A stretch of DNA of 9,951 nt from Candidatus Krumholzibacteriia bacterium (GTDB lineage: Bacteria; Krumholzibacteriota; Krumholzibacteria; WVZY01; JAKEHA01): contig JAOTVO010000080.1 in NCBI GenBank assembly GCA_029863355.1, positions 1 to 9,951 on the forward strand, in the 5' to 3' direction. The position numbers and the translations under genes are program-made. This document shows positions 1-7,118 of this stretch, one piece after another. Numbering within the stretch: position 1 is the first letter of the stretch; every line of letters begins with the position of its first letter. The notes under the pieces were generated by a model. The model had not been told where the DNA came from. It did not search any database and worked only from the letters and a program-made list of their open reading frames with translations.

Positions 1-780
1 CCGCTGAAACTCCGGGGCCAGCGCGACGGTCGTGACGATGACGTACTCCACGGGACTGCCCTCGAGGGAGGGAGCGACCGCGGGCCGGAAGGTGCCCTCG
101 TGCCGCGCCGGCGCAGCGACCGGCTGGAAACGTTCCGCCCCGGGGTTGACCACCGATGCGCGCACCTGCGCGGCCAGGCGCGCCGCGTGCGCGGGGTTCA
201 TTCTCAGCGCGCGCACGGGCTGCGGCCGGTCCGAGGGTCGCAGCGAGACCTCGAGGACGATGCGATCGTGCAGGACGACGTCCTCGCCGCGCCGTTCGAC
301 GGGGAACACGGCGAAGCTCGCGATGGCCCGACCGTGCCACACCCCCGTTCCCAGATAGCGAGCGCGGTCCCCGGGGTAGCCCGCGGATGCCTCAGGCGCC
401 GTCGCGGCCAGGCCCGCGCCCGCTCGTCGCGGGTCCACCGCCGCCACCGGAGACGGCGCCAGCGCGATCCCCTCGGCGATGGGGCGCTCGGAAGCGCTGG
501 TGACCCTGGTGTCCGCCACTTCCGTGCCCGCCGGCAGCAGCACCTCGATGACGCGGAAGGGCAGCGCCGGCTCGCCGGGCTCGTCGAGGAGCGCGAAGCG
601 CTCTCCCCGCGCCGGCGAGACGTGGACCTCGTAAGCCCCATCGCGCGGCACCAGGACGACGCGGTCGGCCGAGAGCGCGACCATCACCTGAATGTGTCCG
701 GAACCCGGCGCGCGTGCGGGGGCAAGCGCCAGTGCGAAGAGCGACGCGCAAGCGAGGAACCTGGGGAGTCTGGCAGCCAT
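1..780 (-). CDS. Gingipain-like (peptidase family C25) secreted protease, N-terminal part
   Basis: This is the first 260 residues of a protein that continues past the left edge, with no stop in frame. Residues 1-27 look like a signal peptide (RLPR, then a hydrophobic stretch ending ALAPARA). The segment around 66-88 (DEPGEPALPFRVIEVLLPAG) matches the propeptide of C25 cysteine proteases, where a 'G.P.LP' element leads into 'LLP.G'. A second propeptide-like element lies at 141-160 (RYLGTGVWHGRAIASFAVFP). Residues 244-259 (VEYVIVTTVALAPEFQ) match the start of the C25 catalytic domain; the catalytic His and Cys lie outside the window. The family is exported and in FCB bacteria is often secreted by the type IX system. 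The ATG at 780 is preferred because an AGG lies about 6 nt upstream; an in-frame ATG at 786 is possible. The family call rests on recognised motifs and is fairly sure; full length and sorting signal are unknown. Confidence 0.75.
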   Translation of the reverse strand, partial: MAARLPRFLACASLFALALAPARAPGSGHIQVMVALSADRVVLVPRDGAYEVHVSPARGERFALLDEPGEPALPFRVIEVLLPAGTEVADTRVTSASERPIAEGIALAPSPVAAVDPRRAGAGLAATAPEASAGYPGDRARYLGTGVWHGRAIASFAVFPVERRGEDVVLHDRIVLEVSLRPSDRPQPVRALRMNPAHAARLAAQVRASVVNPGAERFQPVAAPARHEGTFRPAVAPSLEGSPVEYVIVTTVALAPEFQR

Positions 781-813
781 CGTCATCCTGACTGGATACG
801 AGTCCGGAATCTA

Positions 814-842
814 ACTATATACGACAAAAACAGTTAAGTCAA
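814..842 (-). promoter_or_regulatory. Sigma70-type promoter of the C25 peptidase gene
   Basis: On the minus strand TTGACT (837-842) is followed after exactly 17 nt by TATAGT (814-819). Transcription would begin near 807 and give a short leader of roughly 20-27 nt before the ATG. The stretch is strikingly AT-rich for this genome. The -35 box overlaps the T-rich tail of the upstream gene's terminator. Confidence 0.6.
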
Positions 843-845
843 TCT

Positions 846-868
846 GAAAGGGGCCGCGGCGCGGCCCC
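846..868 (-). terminator. Intrinsic terminator after the redoxin gene
   Basis: GGGGCCGC (850-857) pairs perfectly with GCGGCCCC (861-868) around a 3-nt loop. On the minus strand it is followed by TTTCAGATT. It lies 15 nt past the redoxin stop codon. The T-tract is interrupted, so termination may be partial. Confidence 0.55.
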
Positions 869-883
869 GCTGCGAATGCCGCG

Positions 884-1516
884 CTAGTCGGCGTACTTGA
901 CGCTGCAACCGTAGGGCGTGGTCGCCTTGGTGGCCACCGCCTTGCCGGACGTCGCGGCGGCCAGGCAGGCTTGCACGTAGTTGGTCGCCCCCTCGATGTC
1001 CGCTTGCTTCGTCGACGGTTTGTCGTCGATCGCGCCCGCGTAGATGAGGATGCCGTCCGGGTTGATCACGAAAATGTGCGGCGTGGTCTTGGCACTGTAG
1101 AGACGGCCGACCTTGCCGTCGGTGTCGCGCAGGTACGCCGACGCCGCGGACTTGCTCATCTTCACCTGCTTCTTCACGTCGCCCAGCTCATAGTAACCCT
1201 GCTTTCCCGGCCCTGACGAGCAGATGGTCAACCACACCACGCCCTTCTTCCCCCACTGGCTCTGGAGCTTCTGCATGTTGCCCGAGTCGTAGTGCTTGCG
1301 CACGAAAGGGCAGTCCGCGTTGTGCCACTCGAGGGCGACGAACTTGCCCCGGTAGTCGGAGAGTTTGTGCGTCTTGCCCTCGACGTCGGCCAGGGTGAAA
1401 TCGGGAGCGGGGGCGTCGATCTTGACCGAGGGCTTGTCGCCCGCCTCCTCGGCCAGCGCGAACCACGCGGCCAGCACGGACACCAGCAAAGCCACCAGCG
1501 CGATGCGTCTCTTCAT
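884..1516 (-). CDS. Exported redoxin / AhpC-TSA-like thioredoxin-fold protein
   Basis: The 210-residue protein has a signal peptide at 1-22 (MKRR, then a hydrophobic core ending ALA). A thioredoxin fold follows: APAPDFTLADVEGK at 35-48 is the typical redoxin entry strand, WHNADCPFVRKHY at 64-76 the active-site region, and TTPHIFV at 144-150 carries the cis-proline. The active site shows a single cysteine (C69 in DCPF) rather than CxxC. Other cysteines are C99, C184 and C204, the last in a C-terminal GCSVKY motif. This resembles an AhpC/TSA-related family of exported thiol proteins; a thiol oxidoreductase or peroxidase role in the periplasm is likely, but the substrate is unknown. The ATG is fixed by a strong TAGGAGGA at 1523-1530. 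It lies 63 nt downstream of the DsbD-like gene on the same strand and is probably co-transcribed with it. Confidence 0.85.
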   Translation of the reverse strand: MKRRIALVALLVSVLAAWFALAEEAGDKPSVKIDAPAPDFTLADVEGKTHKLSDYRGKFVALEWHNADCPFVRKHYDSGNMQKLQSQWGKKGVVWLTICSSGPGKQGYYELGDVKKQVKMSKSAASAYLRDTDGKVGRLYSAKTTPHIFVINPDGILIYAGAIDDKPSTKQADIEGATNYVQACLAAATSGKAVATKATTPYGCSVKYAD

Positions 1517-1579
1517 CGGTCGTCCTCCTAAGGTGTTGTGTCGGGTGTTCGGTCTCGTCGGCCGACGGCCGTCCCTCTC

Positions 1580-2473
1580 TTACCGCTCCTCTAGCGGCAC
1601 GTCCACGACGAGGGCGCTCGGCGCACCCCCGCCGTCGAAGCCTCTCTCGCTGACGAGCACCCCCGTCAGCCGGGGCGGCGTCGCCCCCACCGTTCGCGAG
1701 CGCTGCACGCGCAGCCGGTAGCCGCCGGGGCGCCCGGAGGTTTCCACGCGGGCCAGCGTCTGCGGCTCGGCGTTTTCGATCACGCCCTGCTCGTAGGGGA
1801 AGAAGACGACGCCTTCCAACAGCGCGGTACCCGGGCGCGCCGTTTGCATTTCGATGTAGATCGCATCCTCGTCCTCGAACCACGATTCCACTCGCCAGTC
1901 GGCGGTCGCGGCCGGGTATCGGGCCGCGAGCGCGTCGAACGCCGAGCGCCATCGCGCTTGCGCCCGCGCCGACTTCGCCAGCGGGAGCGACAGAGACAGC
2001 ATCGCCTCGCCGGGAACGCACGCCTCCCGGCAGGCGAGCCAGGACACGGTGGCGCCCAGCGTCACGGGAGTCCCGGGTGCGAAATCTGGCGCGACGCTCA
2101 CCTCGGCGACCAGCAGCAACTCGCCTTCGTAGCCGAAGATGACCAGCGGACCCGCCGCGTGGGATCGCGGAAACGGCCACGACACCGGTGCGGCGGCCAA
2201 CCCCTCGGGCAGCGACCACTCGACGGACGGGGCCAGGCCGGCGTCGCCGGGGTTGAGCCAGTTGAGGTGCCAGCCCGGGGCGATCGACAGCCGCACGGCG
2301 AGGCGAAACGCGCCGCCCGCGGCGATGTTCTCGACGTCCGCGACCATCTCCGCGCGCACCAGCTCATTTTGAAACGCCTCGTCGCGCGATGCGAGGGTGC
2401 CCGCGAGCGGCGCGGAAAACCACGTTGCGGCGCATGCGAGCGCGAGCGGCACGGCGGCGGGGGAGGCGGTCAT
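1580..2473 (-). CDS. Stand-alone DsbD/ScsB N-terminal-domain-like periplasmic protein
   Basis: The 297-residue protein has an N-terminal hydrophobic export signal at about 5-28. Residues 35-165 resemble the N-terminal thiol-accepting domain of DsbD/ScsB-type proteins: PGWHLNWLNPGDAGL (66-80), VEWSLPEGL (84-92), FGYEGELLL (113-121) and VSWLACREACVPGEA (143-157). Cysteines C148 and C152 are the expected redox pair. The membrane electron-transfer core and C-terminal thioredoxin domain of full DsbD are absent, and no later membrane segment is seen. Residues 170-297 are a less recognisable beta-rich half. The downstream redoxin gene suggests the two exchange electrons or act on the same substrates. 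The ATG at 2473 is preferred because upstream sequence reads as low-complexity Arg/Gly-rich protein and a promoter lies just in front. No Shine-Dalgarno sequence is visible, and the signal lacks the usual positive N-terminus, so the start is moderately sure. Confidence 0.8.
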   Translation of the reverse strand: MTASPAAVPLALACAATWFSAPLAGTLASRDEAFQNELVRAEMVADVENIAAGGAFRLAVRLSIAPGWHLNWLNPGDAGLAPSVEWSLPEGLAAAPVSWPFPRSHAAGPLVIFGYEGELLLVAEVSVAPDFAPGTPVTLGATVSWLACREACVPGEAMLSLSLPLAKSARAQARWRSAFDALAARYPAATADWRVESWFEDEDAIYIEMQTARPGTALLEGVVFFPYEQGVIENAEPQTLARVETSGRPGGYRLRVQRSRTVGATPPRLTGVLVSERGFDGGGAPSALVVDVPLEER

Positions 2474-2802
2474 GGTGAGGGGAATAATAGAGAATCGGAC
2501 AGGGGCGCGCAACGACACTTCGAGCCGTTTCTCATGGGCCCGGCCCGCACCCGCGCGTCCCCGTTCGCCTCCGCGCACGTATGCGCCACTATCGGCGCCG
2601 ACAGCCCACCGAAGCGCCGTCGCATCACGCCGCGCGCCTTGGCGCGGACGACGGGGCACTCCACCGCCGTGCGGGCGAGTCCGCCGTATCGATACGCCAC
2701 GCTGAAGAACAGCGTCCGCTTCGACGCATGGAAATTGCTCCTCGCTGGCCACGCTCAATCCCTAGACACGACAGGTAACGGCGAATCGCGAGGAGTGTCA
2801 CC
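2474..2802. other. Divergent intergenic region of 329 nt
   Basis: I see no convincing gene here. The left end holds the candidate promoter of the minus-strand operon. Near the middle are short self-complementary stretches: TCGGCGCCGA at 2592-2601, a CCGCGC/GCGCGG hairpin at 2630-2647, and a 12-bp perfect palindrome CGTATCGATACG at 2685-2696. The right end carries the GAGGAG ribosome binding site (2790-2795) of the plus-strand gene. I found no clear plus-strand promoter. Confidence 0.5.
2484..2512 (-). promoter_or_regulatory. Candidate promoter of the DsbD-like/redoxin operon
   Basis: On the minus strand TTGCGC (2507-2512) is followed after 17 nt by TATTAT (2484-2489). The predicted transcription start, near 2477, leaves only about 4 nt before the ATG at 2473, which fits the absence of a ribosome binding site and suggests a near-leaderless mRNA. 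The -35 match is partial. Confidence 0.45.
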
Positions 2803-4230
2803 ATGCGTCGCACCTCTGGCCCTCGCATCCGTGGAACGCGGTGCACACCGACGTTCGTGGGCGCGGTCATGCTGGCCGTACACGCTCCCGGCGTCGAGGC
2901 AAACGTTCGCATCCACGTCTTCGACCTCGAGAGCTCGCAGACGTATTCGGTCCGGCAGAACTCCCTGGAGATCCTGACGGCGTCGTCCAGCGCATCGGGC
3001 GCGCTCGTGTTCTCCGGCACGATGACCCCCGGGGACCAGTTCGCGATCGCCAGGGCCGGCGCGGGGGCGCAGCCGCCGAGCCGGCCCACGGGGGTAGTGG
3101 CGACTGGGAGCGACTTCGGTTGCGCGGAGGTATCCTGGAACGCGAATCCCGAGAGCGACGTGGTGGTCTACCGTCTCTACTGGGGCGGCGCGTCAGTGCC
3201 CGGCAGCGCCAGCGCGTACGACGACTCCATCGACGTCGCCGACACGACGCACACCAGGTGCGGGCTGCCCGACGGGACCTACTACCTCGCGGTCCGCGCC
3301 ATCAACGCGGCGGGGATGTTGAGCGTGTCGTCGCTCGAGGTCATTGCCTCCGTCTCGAACGGCAACGCTCAACCCCCGCTGCCGCCGCTGTTCTTCACCG
3401 CCGCGGCTGGCGACTCGGGCTGCGCGAGCCTCGCCTGGATGCCCGACGGCAACCCGCAGGTGGTCGGCTACGTGGTCGACTACGGCCCGGCCTCCGTGGA
3501 GCAAGGCCAGGCTGCGCAGTACGAGCACACCATCGACGTCGGCAGCGTCACGTCCTTCGACGTGTGCGCCCTGGAGACGGGCACCCACTACTTCTCCGTG
3601 CGCGCCCGCAACCACGTGGGCATGCTGAGCGCCTACGCGGCGGAGAGAGCCGTCACCGTCGTCACCACGGCGGTGCTGGTGACCAGTTTCGAGGCACGCC
3701 CGGAGGACTTCGCCGTGCGACTGAGCTGGCGCGTGCGCGCCGACGAGCCCCTGCGCGGCTTCCGGCTGTACCGCGCGGAGGAGGCGCGTCCGGAAACGGT
3801 GCAGCCGGTGGGGGCGCTGTACCCGCCGGGCGCGTCGGCGGCCACCGACCGCGACGTACGCGGAGCAACCGCATACCGGTACGACTTGGTGGTGGTGCGC
3901 GACGACGGTTCCGAGCTGCGTGCCGCGCCGGTCTCGGTGACGACCCCGGCCTTCGCCCTGCACCTGGCACAGAACGCGCCCAATCCCTTCAACCCCGCGA
4001 CGACGATCGCCTTCATCACGCCGTCGTCCACGCACGCGCGCCTGGCCGTGTACGACGCGCGCGGCGCGCTGGTGACGACCCTGCTGGACGCGCGAGTGGA
4101 GGCCGGGTGGCAGCTCGTGCGCTGGGACGGGACCGACACGGGTGGGCGGGCGGTGGCATCGGGGACCTACTTCTACCGGCTGCTGGCGCGCGGGCGCGCG
4201 CTCACGCGCAAGATGGTGCTCGTGAAATGA
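2803..4230 (+). CDS. Secreted fibronectin-III-like protein with C-terminal FlgD-Ig-like sorting domain
   Basis: The 475-residue protein has an arginine-rich N-terminus and a hydrophobic segment ending near residue 33 (HAPGVEA), consistent with a signal peptide. A short beta domain (34-88) is followed by three fibronectin-III-like repeats at about 92-185, 190-287 and 290-382. The first two end in matching strands (GTYYLAVRAINAAGMLS at 158-174 and GTHYFSVRARNHVGMLS at 260-276). Each of those two holds a cysteine pair (C107/C153 and C207/C255), absent from the third. The C-terminal 90 residues (NAPNPFNPATTIAF at 391-404, then VYDARGALV, GWQLVRWDGTD, ASGTYFYRL and a final KMVLVK) are a FlgD-Ig-like/type IX-type sorting domain as found in FCB-group secreted proteins. 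The likely role is a cell-surface or secreted binding protein, with no enzyme motif and ligand unknown. The ATG is supported by GAGGAG 8 nt upstream. It is transcribed alone, away from the redox operon. Confidence 0.8.
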   Translation: MRRTSGPRIRGTRCTPTFVGAVMLAVHAPGVEANVRIHVFDLESSQTYSVRQNSLEILTASSSASGALVFSGTMTPGDQFAIARAGAGAQPPSRPTGVVATGSDFGCAEVSWNANPESDVVVYRLYWGGASVPGSASAYDDSIDVADTTHTRCGLPDGTYYLAVRAINAAGMLSVSSLEVIASVSNGNAQPPLPPLFFTAAAGDSGCASLAWMPDGNPQVVGYVVDYGPASVEQGQAAQYEHTIDVGSVTSFDVCALETGTHYFSVRARNHVGMLSAYAAERAVTVVTTAVLVTSFEARPEDFAVRLSWRVRADEPLRGFRLYRAEEARPETVQPVGALYPPGASAATDRDVRGATAYRYDLVVVRDDGSELRAAPVSVTTPAFALHLAQNAPNPFNPATTIAFITPSSTHARLAVYDARGALVTTLLDARVEAGWQLVRWDGTDTGGRAVASGTYFYRLLARGRALTRKMVLVK

Positions 4231-4260
4231 CGCCGCCGGACGGCCCCCGGGGCAGTCGCC

Positions 4261-4310
4261 AAAAGAAAGGTCCCGGCTCCGGTGCGACCGGGGCCGGGAC
4301 TTCCGAGTTT

Positions 4311-4311
<1 letters not shown>
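4261..4311. terminator. Bidirectional intrinsic terminator between the FN3 gene and tRNA-fMet
   Basis: A 14-bp stem (4270-4283 with 4287-4300, one G-U pair, 3-nt loop GCG) is flanked by A-rich sequence on the left (AAAAGAAAG, 4261-4269) and TTCCGAGTTTT on the right (4301-4311). Read on the minus strand it follows the tRNA and ends in CTTTCTTTT, a good T-tract. Read on the plus strand it follows the FN3 gene by about 40 nt with a weaker tail that touches the tRNA's encoded CCA. Confidence 0.65.
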
Positions 4312-4387
<76 letters not shown>

Positions 4388-4402
4388 ACACTGAGAATTC
4401 GT

Positions 4403-4430
4403 ATGGTACCGCTTTGGCAGGGATTGTCAA
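4403..4430 (-). promoter_or_regulatory. Promoter of tRNA-fMet
   Basis: A perfect TTGACA (4425-4430) is followed after 16 nt by TACCAT (4403-4408) on the minus strand. Transcription would start about 8 nt before the mature 5' end. The gap to the FtsB-like gene is only 73 nt, so the tRNA may also receive read-through from the eno operon. Confidence 0.6.
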
Positions 4431-4460
4431 GCCCCGGTCGCGATGGCCGGTGCCGCCCCC

Positions 4461-4907
4461 TTAGCGGCCGCCGCTCTTCTTGGGCTCGACGATCTTGTAG
4501 ACGGTCTCGTCGGGGCGCACATACCCGTAGCGCTCCCGCCCGGTCTTCTCGATCGTGAAGGGGTCGCTCTCGAGGCTGGCGATCTCGGTTTCCAGCGTGG
4601 CGATGCTCCGGCGCATGACGGCGATCTGGTGGTCAACGGCCGCGCGCTCGGCCCGCAGCATGGCGATGCGGATGGCGCCGCCGTCGCCGAGGACGAAGGC
4701 GTAGATCAGCCCGGCCACGATCAGGAAGAGCACCGCGCGCTGGACCGGCCTGCCCAGCGCGGCCTGGTGGTCGTAGAAGCGCCGGAGGAAGGGGCGCACG
4801 CTGCCCCCGGAGGCCACCGAACGCCGCGCTCGCGCGCCCGTACTGCGACGGGCGGCGCGTTGGCGTCCCCTCCCGGCCACTCTTTGTTCCGCGCCCCAGT
4901 AACGCAT
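4461..4907 (-). CDS. ftsB: FtsB/DivIC-like septum formation initiator protein
   Basis: The 148-residue protein has an Arg/Gly-rich cytoplasmic N-terminus (1-45), one membrane span at about 58-75 (RAVLFLIVAGLIYAFVLG), a coiled coil at about 80-115 (MLRAERAAVDHQIAVMRRSI, then ATLETEIASLES), and the family's hallmark tail DPFTIEKTGRERYGYVRPDE at 115-134. FtsB/DivIC proteins are bitopic and join FtsL and FtsQ/DivIB in the divisome, with the coiled coil in the periplasm. The gene lies 13 nt after the enolase stop, and eno next to ftsB is a recurrent bacterial arrangement. The ATG at 4907 has GGAG 8 nt upstream. The N-terminus is longer than in typical ~100-residue FtsB; an in-frame GTG at 4799 (residue 37) would give a usual length but has a poorer binding site. 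The symbol is by family; DivIC would be equally apt. Confidence 0.85.
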   Translation of the reverse strand: MRYWGAEQRVAGRGRQRAARRSTGARARRSVASGGSVRPFLRRFYDHQAALGRPVQRAVLFLIVAGLIYAFVLGDGGAIRIAMLRAERAAVDHQIAVMRRSIATLETEIASLESDPFTIEKTGRERYGYVRPDETVYKIVEPKKSGGR

Positions 4908-4920
4908 CGCCGCCGCTCCG

Positions 4921-6300
<1,380 letters not shown>

Positions 6301-6370
6301 TCAGGTTCCTTTCCGGCGGCGCTGATTCCATCGCCGCGCGTCCGTCGGCCCGGATGGCTCGGTCGTAGCG

Positions 6371-6946
6371 TTGAAGCAGGAAGACATTCAGCTCATTGCC
6401 AGAGCCAGGGCGGGGGACGAACGGGCGTTCCAGGCGCTACTGGGCAAGTACGAGCGCGCCGTCTTCAGCATCTGCCTGCGCATGGTGCGCGATCGCGAAG
6501 GGGCGGCGGACCTCGCGCAGGAGGCCTTCGTCAAGGTCTTCATGATGCTGGAGCGCTACGACCCCACCTATGCCTTCTCCAGCTGGCTCTTCAAGATCAC
6601 ATCGAACCTCTGCATCGACCACCTGCGCAAGCGGCGGATCGAGACGTACGCCATGGACGAGCCCATCGACAACGAGAGGGGCGAGGTGCAGCGGCAGTAC
6701 GTCTCCGGCGAACCCGACCCGGCGCAGGTGCTCGAGCGCAAGCAGAAGATGCACATGCTGGAGGAAGCCGTGGACCGGCTCCCGGACCACTACCGCGTCA
6801 TGCTGATCCTGCGCCACCAGGAGCACCTGTCCTACGAGGAGATCGCACGCACTCTGGACATCCCGCTGGGCACGGTCAAGGCGCGCATCCACCGGGCGCG
6901 CGAGACGCTCAAGGGCCTCCTGGAGGGGCGCGACTTCTTCGACTGA
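6371..6946 (+). CDS. ECF-type RNA polymerase sigma factor
   Basis: The 191-residue protein has the two-domain build of extracytoplasmic-function sigma factors. Region 2 spans about 20-90, with DREGAADLAQEAFVKVF (41-57) and FSSWLFKITSNLCIDHLRKR (69-88). A charged linker follows at 90-125. Region 4 spans about 128-182, with the helix-turn-helix LSYEEIARTLDIPLGTVKAR (153-172) for -35 recognition. No region 1 or 3 is present. It directs RNA polymerase to a dedicated regulon, normally held off by a membrane anti-sigma factor; the zinc-finger protein two genes downstream (8236-8883) is the likely partner. The start is a TTG at 6371, chosen because MKQEDIQLIARARAGDE is the usual N-terminus of such proteins and no upstream in-frame start exists. 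No clear ribosome binding site precedes it, so translation may be weak. The promoter was not identified. Confidence 0.92.
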   Translation: MKQEDIQLIARARAGDERAFQALLGKYERAVFSICLRMVRDREGAADLAQEAFVKVFMMLERYDPTYAFSSWLFKITSNLCIDHLRKRRIETYAMDEPIDNERGEVQRQYVSGEPDPAQVLERKQKMHMLEEAVDRLPDHYRVMLILRHQEHLSYEEIARTLDIPLGTVKARIHRARETLKGLLEGRDFFD

Positions 6947-7118
6947 AAGGCGGAATTCTGGCATAACTGTATTTATTACAATAGATTGCATGGTCGCGCA
7001 GACGGGGCCGGCCGCGCGCCGGGAAAATTCGGCCGCCGAGCGAACCTTTGCGCGCGTCCTTCGTATGGTCAGTCGGGTGGCGGAGTGGGCAAGCGGTGGT
7101 CAACCCCGGGGGAGGACG
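6947..7118 (+). promoter_or_regulatory. Leader with AT-rich candidate promoter before the DUF4097 gene
   Basis: This 172-nt gap opens with an AT-rich island in an otherwise GC-rich region. TACAAT at 6977-6982 is a good -10 box, but the matching -35 (TTCTGG or GAATTC near 6953-6961) is poor. GGAATT at 6952-6957 resembles the GGAA core of ECF-type -35 boxes. An imperfect dyad, ACTGTA-TTTAT-TACAAT (6966-6982), overlaps the -10. From about 6989 the leader is GC-rich and ends in a GGGGGAGG ribosome binding site (7108-7115). An ATG at 6990 is in frame with the gene but is not preferred. Confidence 0.35.

Noticed and set aside
100..837. Long plus-strand open frame opposite the C25 peptidase gene
   Set aside because: Its product is Arg/Gly/His-rich low complexity without a domain. 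The opposite strand encodes recognisable propeptide motifs and has a good promoter.
1557..1573. Overlapping palindromes GTCGGCCGAC and GACGGCCGTC between the DsbD-like and redoxin genes
   Set aside because: They could form only a small 5-bp hairpin with no T-tract, and such GC palindromes are frequent by chance here; not called as terminator or operator.
2474..2758. N-terminal extension of the DsbD-like protein to an ATG at 2758
   Set aside because: The extra 95 residues are Arg/Gly-rich low complexity, would displace the signal peptide, and cross the candidate promoter.
6960..6976. Possible sigma54 promoter starting TGGCAT
   Set aside because: The GC of the -12 element (TTGC) is missing at the right spacing, and no activator binding context is evident.
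7075..7107. tRNA-like D-arm (GGTGGCGGAGTGGGCAAGCG) before the DUF4097 gene
   Set aside because: It resembles the start of a Leu/Ser tRNA, but no anticodon arm, T arm or matching acceptor strand follows.
6990..7118. Upstream ATG for the DUF4097 protein adding 43 residues
   Set aside because: The added residues would bury the signal peptide, and the ATG at 7119 has a strong ribosome binding site.
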